From Thermoplasmata archaeon (GTDB taxonomy: Archaea > Thermoplasmatota > Thermoplasmata > Lutacidiplasmatales > UBA184): a stretch of 5,783 bases of DNA. How positions within the stretch are numbered: position 1 is the stretch's first letter; every line of letters starts with the position of its first letter. This document shows positions 1 to 4,400 of this stretch, in pieces. The stretch is from NCBI GenBank assembly GCA_030044695.1, contig JASIDM010000152.1:1-5783 (forward strand), in the 5' to 3' direction. The notes beneath the pieces were generated by a model. The model was given only the letters and a program-made list of their open reading frames with translations, had not been told where the DNA came from and did not search any database. Both the position numbers and the translations under genes were made by a program.

Positions 1-474
1 ACGGACGTCGGCCCTGCGGAAGATCTCGGAGTACACGAGCCGGCCGCCCGGCCGGAGCACGCGCCGAACCTCCGCCAGGGCCTTGGGTCGGCGGAGATAC
101 TCGGCATGGCGCTCCTCGACGTGGTGCAACATCATCATGGCGAAGACCGCGTCGAACGTCCCCGCGGCGTAGGGAAGCTCGCTCGCGTCGATCCGTGCGA
201 GCTCGATCGACGGCGGCAGAGCGCCCCAACGGGCCGTGAGTTGCCGACGGGCCGCCTCGATCTCCACCGGGTCGAAGTCCGTGCCCACCAGCCTTGCCGG
301 CCGGTACCTCTCGTGAAGCCGGGCGAGCATCCCTCCGCCGCCGCAGCCGAGCTCCAGCACGACCGCGTCGGGCGGCAGCCGGAGGTGGGGCCCGAGGCGC
401 GAGAGGGCCCGATCCGCCCGGCGGAGGGTCCGTCGATTGATCCACCACCTCGGAAAGCCCCGCATCGCGGTCAT
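1..474 (-). CDS. Class I SAM-dependent methyltransferase (partial, C-terminus beyond window)
   Basis: The first 158 residues of a Rossmann-fold methyltransferase that transfers a methyl group from S-adenosylmethionine; the acceptor cannot be told. Reading the minus strand from the ATG at 474, residues 38-48 (VVLELGCGGGG) are the glycine-rich SAM-binding motif I. Residues 64-69 (GTDFDP) carry the acidic residue expected to bind the SAM ribose at the end of strand 2. Residues 96-98 (IDA) followed by LPYAAGTFDAVFAMMMLHHVEE are motifs II/III of the Methyltransf_11 type. Residues 139-151 (VLRPGGRLVYSEI) are the post-motif III strand. A basic, Trp-containing helix (residues 1-25) precedes the domain. 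The frame runs off the left edge without a stop, so about a quarter or more of a typical 200-270 aa protein is missing. A second ATG lies three codons in (465), and the frame stays open upstream without a good alternative start. The family call is firm; the substrate is unknown. Confidence 0.9.
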   Translation of the reverse strand, partial: MTAMRGFPRWWINRRTLRRADRALSRLGPHLRLPPDAVVLELGCGGGGMLARLHERYRPARLVGTDFDPVEIEAARRQLTARWGALPPSIELARIDASELPYAAGTFDAVFAMMMLHHVEERHAEYLRRPKALAEVRRVLRPGGRLVYSEIFRRADVR

Positions 475-586
475 CTCGGTCGAGCCCCTGCCCGTGGCGG
501 AACTAGCTCGGGGTCCCAGCTTCGGCCCGGCTACGGCCGGCCGAAGACTCGACCCTTGCCTCGGGGCGTGGCTCGGCCACGGCGGG
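475..586. other. Intergenic gap between methyltransferase and DinB-like gene
   Basis: A 112-bp space between two minus-strand genes. It holds the inverted repeat at 520-546. A small AT-rich patch on the minus strand (CTAGTT, about 502-507) lies roughly 30 nt upstream of the methyltransferase ATG and could be a weak TATA element for a near-leaderless transcript. No strong ribosome-binding site is seen before the ATG at 474. Confidence 0.4.
520..546. repeat. Inverted repeat, 8-bp perfect stem with 11-nt interior
   Basis: CTTCGGCC at 520-527 is the exact reverse complement of GGCCGAAG at 539-546, around an 11-nt interior that contains further CCGG/GGCC pairing options. It lies in the gap downstream of the DinB-like stop (587) and upstream of the methyltransferase start (474). 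No T-run follows on either strand, so a classical intrinsic terminator is not shown. It could be an RNA hairpin or a protein-binding palindrome. Short GC-rich stems do arise by chance at this base composition. Confidence 0.5.
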
Positions 587-1153
587 TCACCTGCCGCGTC
601 GCGGCCGCGTCGAGGGAGTACAGGGCCCGACACCGACCCACGTCATCTCGGGCGGCTCGACGTCGTCCTGCCAGAGCGCCCCGATGATCTCCCCGAGGTG
701 GTGCGCCTGCTCGAACGTCGCCTGGAGGAGTCCGTCCGAGGCGACGTACCGACCCGGCATCCAGAAGACCTTCACCGGCTGGGAGAGACCTCGCGGGGTC
801 GCCTTGCTCAGGTAGTCGTGGACCGTCACCCACACCCGGTCGTTGTAGGCGCGGAACCCCTTCCAGTCGGACGGGTGGCGAGCGGGGTCATCGAACAGCC
901 GCTGGAGCTCTTCGTCGGAGGTCCGGCCCCGCAGGATGTAACCGACCCAGACCTCATGGACGTTCAGGATGTGCACGAGGGTGTCGAACAGGGATTGGTG
1001 GCCGATCTCCCGCTTCCGCCGGACCGATCTCCAGGACCGACCGCGCAGGCGACGGACGAACCGGCCGAAGACCTCCTCGTTGTAGGCGTACACGCGCCGG
1101 GCCTGCGCGGGCGTCAGGAGCTCGGGGCCTCGGGAGATCGGACGGGTCGGCAT
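587..1153 (-). CDS. DinB/YfiT-like four-helix-bundle protein
   Basis: A 188-residue protein of usual length for the DinB superfamily, small cytoplasmic metal-binding helical bundles. Some members are thiol-dependent S-transferases (for example with bacillithiol or mycothiol), but most have no known role. Residues 51-70 (GHQSLFDTLVHILNVHEVWV) match the family's second helix, with the usual metal-ligand position at H61. Residues 147-161 (FEQAHHLGEIIGALW) match the last conserved helix, usually of the form H-x-x-H-H-R-G-Q-I. EPPEMTWV at 166-173 is the usual tail after that helix. The first histidine of the last helix is E148 here, while H151/H152 are kept. The start is the ATG at 1153; the frame stays open far upstream, but that part reads as low-complexity Arg/Gly sequence. 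A GTG four codons upstream is an alternative start. A weak AT patch at 1176-1181 could serve a leaderless transcript. The arginine-rich tail (TRPRRGR) follows the conserved fold. Confidence 0.82.
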   Translation of the reverse strand: MPTRPISRGPELLTPAQARRVYAYNEEVFGRFVRRLRGRSWRSVRRKREIGHQSLFDTLVHILNVHEVWVGYILRGRTSDEELQRLFDDPARHPSDWKGFRAYNDRVWVTVHDYLSKATPRGLSQPVKVFWMPGRYVASDGLLQATFEQAHHLGEIIGALWQDDVEPPEMTWVGVGPCTPSTRPRRGR

Positions 1154-1317
1154 CCGCCGGCTCACGACGGCCCCGTACTTGGGGTCTCGCCGGAGCGGGC
1201 CCGCCCGGTACGCCGGCCGCTCGCGCGGGCGGCGAGCCCGGCCGGACCCACGGGTACCCTGCAGGTCGAGCCCTCTCGCTCCCGTGGGGTCGACCGTCAC
1301 GGCTGCGCCGCTTCCCT

Positions 1318-1322
1318 CATAA
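1318..1322 (+). promoter_or_regulatory. Possible TATA element for the SemiSWEET gene
   Basis: CATAA at 1318-1322 is one of few AT-rich islands in the divergent space. An archaeal start about 25 nt downstream would fall near 1345-1348, giving a leader of about 38 nt that begins at the inverted repeat. No purine-rich BRE is visible just upstream, and the match to TTTAWATA is poor, so this is inferred from position and base composition only. Confidence 0.25.
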
Positions 1323-1346
1323 GGACCGAGCCCGCAGCCGAGGCTA

Positions 1347-1367
1347 CCGGAACCGCGAACGTTCCGG
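1347..1367. repeat. Perfect 7-bp inverted repeat just upstream of SemiSWEET start
   Basis: CCGGAAC (1347-1353) and GTTCCGG (1361-1367) are exact reverse complements around a 7-nt interior. An overlapping 8-bp palindrome, GAACGTTC, sits at 1357-1364, and a related half-site GAACCGG lies at 1371-1377. The cluster falls between the possible TATA element and the Shine-Dalgarno site. It could act as a repressor operator or as a hairpin in the mRNA leader near the ribosome-binding site. No known regulator consensus is recognised. Confidence 0.5.
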
Positions 1368-1375
1368 ACCGAACC

Positions 1376-1380
1376 GGAGG
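1376..1380 (+). promoter_or_regulatory. Shine-Dalgarno site of the SemiSWEET gene
   Basis: GGAGG is followed by four bases (GGGC) and then the ATG at 1385. It fits the 3' end of 16S rRNA and supports this start over upstream codons in the same long open frame, which begins at 437 in non-coding sequence. Confidence 0.6.
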
Positions 1381-1384
1381 GGGC

Positions 1385-1732
1385 ATGGTCGTGGGACCCT
1401 GGACGCCGACGCTCGTAGGGTCGATCGCGGCCGTCTGCACGACGGGCGCGTTCGTCCCGCAGGTCGTCCGGGTGGCCCGGCTGCGCCGGGCCGACGAGAT
1501 CTCCCTGACGACGTTCGTGGTCTTCTCGGTCGGGACGTTCGGCTGGCTGGTCTATGGCCTGTGGATCGGTTCGATCCCGGTGGTGGGCGCGAACGCCGTC
1601 ACCCTGGGGCTGGCGCTCACGATCCTCGGGCTCAAGCTGCGGTTCGACCACCGGGCCCGACGGCCGGTCGCGGGCGCGGACGCCGGCAACGCGCCGGGCG
1701 GGCGGGACGTCACCCCGCCCCTCGGCCCGTGA
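1385..1732 (+). CDS. SemiSWEET (PQ-loop/MtN3) sugar transporter
   Basis: A 115-residue membrane protein matching the SemiSWEET family: single triple-helix bundles that dimerise to carry sugars passively across the membrane. The three expected helices are at about residues 8-26, 42-61 and 65-86. TM1 ends in FVPQ (residues 23-26), the PQ signature, followed by a positively charged loop (RVARLRRADEIS) as in family members. TM2 contains TFGWLVYGLW and TM3 starts GSIPVVGANAVTL, matching the conserved Pro and Asn positions, and ends ILGLKLRF. The core is a normal length. The hydrophilic tail (87-115) is longer than usual, and its last codons lie over the 3' end of thrC. The start is fixed by the GGAGG site. 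The substrate is not deducible from sequence. The gene appears to stand alone, divergent from the DinB-like gene and convergent with thrC. Confidence 0.88.
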   Translation: MVVGPWTPTLVGSIAAVCTTGAFVPQVVRVARLRRADEISLTTFVVFSVGTFGWLVYGLWIGSIPVVGANAVTLGLALTILGLKLRFDHRARRPVAGADAGNAPGGRDVTPPLGP

Positions 1733-2864
1733 GGTACAGGACGACCCGCTCGCCCTCCCGCAGCGCGCCCGTCCGCAGGAGTTGCGGCAGGGCGGCCCAC
1801 GGCGCCGCGGCCTCGGGCGACACCGAGAGACCCTGCTCGCGCGCCAGCGACCGCCGGGCCGTGGCGAGCGCGTCGTCCGGGACGGCGACCCCGGTCCCTC
1901 CGGTCGCGCGCACGGCCTCCAGGACCCGCTCCGAAGAGAACGGGGCGGGGACCGCGAGGCCCGGGGCCGAGGTGAGGACGTTCTCCCACGGGGTCACCTT
2001 CGGAGCGCCGTCGCGCAGCGCGCGCACGACCGGAGCGCACCCCTCGGATTGGACGGCGATGAGGCGGGGAAGCCGGTCGACGAGCCCGAGGCGGCGGAGT
2101 TCGTCAAAGCCCTTCCACAGCCCGACGAGCCCGGTTCCCCCGCCCGTCGGGTAGACGATCGCGTCCGGGAGCCGGTCCGGTCCGAGGCGCTCGGCGATCT
2201 CGAGCCCCATCGTCTTCTTCCCCTCGACCCGGTACGGCTCCCGGAGCGTCGACATCTCGAACCCTCGGCCCGCCTCACGACGGCGCCCCTCCTCGCCGGC
2301 CTCCCGGATCGTGGCGCCGGACCGTACCACGGACGCGCCGTAGCGCTCGACCGCTTCGACCGTGCGCGGATCCGCCGCCTCGGGGAGGTACACGGCGACC
2401 GGGAGCCCGGCGCGGGCGCCGTAGGCGGCGAGCGCGAGGCCGGCGTTGCCGGCGCTCGGCGCGAACAGTCGTTGCGCCCCGAGCTCCCGAGCGCGCGAGA
2501 CGGCCACGGTCATTCCCCGAGCCTTGAACGAGCCGGTGGGGAGTCCGCCGTCGTCCTTGGCCCACAGCTCGATCCCTTCGACCTCCGCTCCGGCGCGGAG
2601 GCGCAGCAGCGGTCCCTCGGGCTCCCCCAACGTGACGATCGCGCCGGCGTCCCGGACCGGGAGGATCTCGCGGTACTTCCACAGGGTCGGCTCTCGCCCG
2701 CGCACGTCGCGCCACCAGCTCCGGGCGTCGAGTCGGTCGAGGTCGTACTCGGCGAACAGGGTCTGGCCGCACGTCGGACAGACCCCCCGAAGGACCTCGG
2801 GGTCGACCTCTCCGCAGCAGGCGCGGCAGACCAGGGACCGAAGCAGCGAACCGGTGGACGGCAC
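1710..2864 (-). CDS. thrC: Threonine synthase (PLP-dependent, zinc-ribbon N-terminus)
   Basis: Converts O-phospho-L-homoserine and water to L-threonine and phosphate, the last step of threonine biosynthesis in the cytoplasm. Counting from the GTG at 2864 the protein has 384 residues. An N-terminal ribbon has CxxC pairs at residues 13/16 and 29/32 and leads into AEYDLDRL, as in archaeal and many bacterial threonine synthases. GLPTGSFKARG (residues 107-117) carries the PLP Schiff-base lysine, K114. SAGNAG (137-142) is the substrate-carboxylate loop. YRVEGKKTMGLEI (211-223) is the EGKKT signature of threonine synthases. PTGGGTG (239-245) is the PLP-phosphate loop. The SFKARG form has Ala where many relatives have Asp, and the C-terminus stops soon after LTGRG. 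The GTG start sits just before the ribbon. An in-frame GTG at 2990 would add 42 Arg/Pro-rich residues and is less likely. The stop overlaps the SemiSWEET 3' end tail-to-tail. Confidence 0.9.
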   Translation of the reverse strand: MPSTGSLLRSLVCRACCGEVDPEVLRGVCPTCGQTLFAEYDLDRLDARSWWRDVRGREPTLWKYREILPVRDAGAIVTLGEPEGPLLRLRAGAEVEGIELWAKDDGGLPTGSFKARGMTVAVSRARELGAQRLFAPSAGNAGLALAAYGARAGLPVAVYLPEAADPRTVEAVERYGASVVRSGATIREAGEEGRRREAGRGFEMSTLREPYRVEGKKTMGLEIAERLGPDRLPDAIVYPTGGGTGLVGLWKGFDELRRLGLVDRLPRLIAVQSEGCAPVVRALRDGAPKVTPWENVLTSAPGLAVPAPFSSERVLEAVRATGGTGVAVPDDALATARRSLAREQGLSVSPEAAAPWAALPQLLRTGALREGERVVLYLTGRGAG

Positions 2865-2878
2865 GGGACCGGGAGCAC

Positions 2879-3142
2879 CTACTGGCCCGCGAGCGGCCCC
2901 GATCGAACGAGCGCGTCGAGCCTCACCGGGTCCGCGCGGAAGCGAGCGGTGACGGGCCGATCGCCGCTGGGGTAGGTCGAGGGTGGGCACCGCTCGGTCA
3001 ACTCCGCGCGGACGCCGGCGTCACTCGGGAGACCGAGGGTGGCGAGGGGAACGGCCGCGCCCCCGCCCGCCGCGGGGCTTCGGCTCCCGGCGAAGACCTC
3101 GGGGTCGGCACGCCCGCGTCGTGGGAAGCCCGAGGCGGACAC
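2879..3142 (-). CDS. Possible small hypothetical protein upstream of thrC
   Basis: An 87-codon frame starting at GTG 3142 and ending at TAG (2879-2881), 14 bp before the proposed thrC start on the same strand. It is not recognised as a family. For coding: third positions are clearly richer in G/C than second positions by my hand count (about 86% against 69%). The second half (for example ELTERCPPSTYPSGDRP) reads like ordinary protein, and a TTAAT patch lies about 26 nt upstream of the GTG, as for a leaderless archaeal gene. Against: stop-free runs of this length are common at this GC content, the first half is Gly/Ala/Arg-rich, and the codon-position contrast is weaker than in the clear genes nearby. 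It may instead be an untranslated leader for thrC. Confidence 0.3.
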   Translation of the reverse strand: MSASGFPRRGRADPEVFAGSRSPAAGGGAAVPLATLGLPSDAGVRAELTERCPPSTYPSGDRPVTARFRADPVRLDALVRSGPLAGQ

Positions 3143-3164
3143 ACCGGCCCGACGCGGCGCCGCC

Positions 3165-3170
3165 GATTAA
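3165..3170. promoter_or_regulatory. AT-rich island, possible TATA element between divergent genes
   Basis: GATTAA (TTAATC on the other strand) is the clearest AT-rich patch in this divergent space. It lies about 26 nt from the GTG at 3142 on the minus strand. On the plus strand it would place a start near 3193 and give a leader of under 40 nt before the GTG at 3230. It could serve either direction. The call rests on position and composition, not on a strong consensus match. Confidence 0.3.
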
Positions 3171-3217
3171 CGGTTGTCGACTCGCGGCCCTACCGCAAGC
3201 AGTATGGGAGCTCTCCC

Positions 3218-3223
3218 GGTGAT
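3218..3223 (+). promoter_or_regulatory. Shine-Dalgarno site fixing the GTG start at 3230
   Basis: GGTGAT matches part of the GGAGGTGATC complement of the 16S rRNA 3' end and is followed by a 6-nt spacer before the GTG. The ATG at 3222 that overlaps it opens a frame that stops after three codons (ATG GGG TCG TGA), so it is not the start of the long protein. Confidence 0.5.
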
Positions 3224-3229
3224 GGGGTC

Positions 3230-4207
3230 GTGAGCGTGGGCGGTGGAACTGCCGGCGTCGCTCCCGCCGGGGCCGGGCCGTCGTCGCCGGTCCCCCGACC
3301 CGACGGAGCGACCGCTGCACGACGCGGGCGCTCCCGCGCCCGCTGGGCCGCCCTGGCCGTCGCGGTAGCGGTGGTGGTCGTGGTGGCCGCCCTGGCGCTC
3401 GGCGCGGTCCCGGGGGTCTCGTTGTTCGGGTCGATGGGGTCCGGGAACGGGATCTCGTCGTACACGGCCGAGAGTCGCGCGGCCGGCCTCGCGTCGGCGC
3501 ACGAGGCGGGCGCTCTCGTCGCCATCGTCGGGATCGCGCCGATGACGTCGTTCCCGTTCGGTCAGCTCCAGGGGAACGCCACCTGCTCGGTCGCGGACCC
3601 GCTCGCGAGCAACGTTACCGTCCCCGCCGAGACCGGCGGCTACGCCGGCGGCAAGGCCGACTTCTGGCTTCTCGCGTACTTCAACAGCGTCGGTCGGTCC
3701 GCGAGCGCGATCGCGGTCATCGCGGGTACGGCGTACTTCCTCGGTAACGTCTCCGGCTCGAGCTGCCTAGGCTCCCTGACGATCCCCTCGCTTCCCGACA
3801 GCTACATCGACAGCGTCCAGGCCGCCGACGCGTTCAACGCCGACGCCGGGGCATTCCTCGCCGGCCACGCCGCGGCGAACGCGGTCTACGCGCTCGTCGA
3901 CAACGCGACGTTCGGTCCGGTATGGCTCGTCCTCTACACGAACTGCTCGTACGACCCCGTGACCAACACCACCACCGGGGGGTCCACCGCGCTGCTCAGC
4001 GGCGTCGTCGACGGCTCGGACGGCTCGCTCCTGCTCGGGGGCTACACGTCGAGCTTTTCGTGCACGGTCGAGGGGATCCTCAACTACGCGACGAACCTCA
4101 CCAGCCTCGCGCTCCCTCTCGCGACGCACCTTGGGGCAGCCGAGGTCGGACCGGGAGCGTCCACGGTGTTCGCCGTTCCGGGGCGAGCGCCCCTGCCGAT
4201 CGGCTAG
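3230..4207 (+). CDS. Membrane-anchored, sequon-rich acidic surface protein of unknown function
   Basis: A 325-residue protein I cannot assign to a family. Residues 1-38 are Gly/Pro/Ala-rich and end in a basic cluster (RRGRSRAR). Residues 39-60 form one strongly hydrophobic helix (ALAVAVAVVVVVAALALG), consistent with an N-terminal anchor or uncleaved signal with the rest outside. The external part (61-325) has seven N-glycosylation sequons, at N116, N128, N173, N225, N238, N246 and N289. It has four cysteines (119, 179, 239, 278), enough for two disulfides. About 15 acidic residues face only four Lys/Arg, so it is markedly acidic. No catalytic motif, lipobox, sortase or archaeosortase signal, or second transmembrane helix is seen. 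The composition (Ala, Gly, Ser, Thr, Asn, Val) suits a beta-rich cell-surface or S-layer-associated protein. The GTG start is supported by GGTGAT upstream. It appears monocistronic, followed by a 193-bp gap. Confidence 0.82.
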   Translation: MSVGGGTAGVAPAGAGPSSPVPRPDGATAARRGRSRARWAALAVAVAVVVVVAALALGAVPGVSLFGSMGSGNGISSYTAESRAAGLASAHEAGALVAIVGIAPMTSFPFGQLQGNATCSVADPLASNVTVPAETGGYAGGKADFWLLAYFNSVGRSASAIAVIAGTAYFLGNVSGSSCLGSLTIPSLPDSYIDSVQAADAFNADAGAFLAGHAAANAVYALVDNATFGPVWLVLYTNCSYDPVTNTTTGGSTALLSGVVDGSDGSLLLGGYTSSFSCTVEGILNYATNLTSLALPLATHLGAAEVGPGASTVFAVPGRAPLPIG

Positions 4208-4279
4208 CGTCCCGGACGTCGTTCGCCGTTTCCGACCGGGCGACGCAGGCCGGCTCGCCCTGCCGGAGCCGAGCTGACG

Positions 4280-4293
4280 TTCGGCCCTCCGAA
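4280..4293. repeat. Short hairpin-forming inverted repeat downstream of the surface-protein gene
   Basis: TTCGG (4280-4284) and CCGAA (4289-4293) pair around a CCCT tetraloop, about 75 nt past the stop of the surface-protein gene. The stem has only five pairs and no T-tract follows, so a terminator role is possible but unproven. An 11-bp palindrome (CGTCC-C-GGACG, 4208-4218) directly abuts the stop codon. Confidence 0.3.
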
Positions 4294-4336
4294 GACGAGA
4301 GTGGGACGCCCCCGAGCCCGCCGAGGGCCGGAGGTC

Positions 4337-4353
4337 CTGACCCCGTCGGTCAG
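4337..4353. repeat. Perfect 6-bp inverted repeat upstream of the flavin oxidoreductase gene
   Basis: CTGACC (4337-4342) and GGTCAG (4348-4353) are exact reverse complements around CCGTC. The repeat ends two bases before an AT-containing patch, CTTAGG (4356-4361), which lies about 40-45 nt upstream of the ATG at 4401 and could be a weak TATA element. A palindrome beside a promoter could be an operator, for instance for a regulator sensing the amino-acid substrate, but no known operator consensus is recognised. Confidence 0.4.
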
Positions 4354-4400
4354 CGCTTAGGTGCCCGACGCCTGGGCGCGAGCGGGGTCGGGCCTCGTCG

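Larger units (their letters stand above)
1154..1384. other. Divergent intergenic region between DinB-like and SemiSWEET genes
   Basis: A 231-bp space between divergently transcribed genes, long for this window. Toward the plus-strand gene it holds a TATA-like island at 1318-1322, an inverted repeat at 1347-1367 and a Shine-Dalgarno site at 1376-1380. Toward the minus-strand gene I see only a weak AAGTAC patch at 1176-1181, about 26 nt before the DinB-like ATG. I find no convincing additional gene; open frames here give Arg/Pro/Gly-rich shadow peptides. Confidence 0.6.
2865..3229. other. Divergent region between thrC and the sequon-rich surface protein
   Basis: This 365-bp stretch separates two divergent genes. 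It holds a possible small minus-strand ORF at 2879-3142, an AT-rich island at 3165-3170 and a Shine-Dalgarno site at 3218-3223. AGGTG on the minus strand at 2876-2880, 11 nt before the thrC GTG, is a loosely spaced candidate ribosome-binding site. No RNA gene or repeat family is recognised here. Confidence 0.5.

Noticed and set aside
106..687. Long plus-strand open frames over the methyltransferase and DinB-like region (106-687 and 437-1384)
   Set aside because: Arg/Pro/His-rich translations with no recognisable motif, lying opposite minus-strand genes with clear family motifs. Only the part from 1385 onward, the SemiSWEET, is real.
1554..2975. Long plus-strand frame opposite thrC
   Set aside because: It mirrors the thrC codon pattern and yields an Arg/Gly/Pro-rich peptide without domains. 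The absence of stops is a by-product of high GC content.
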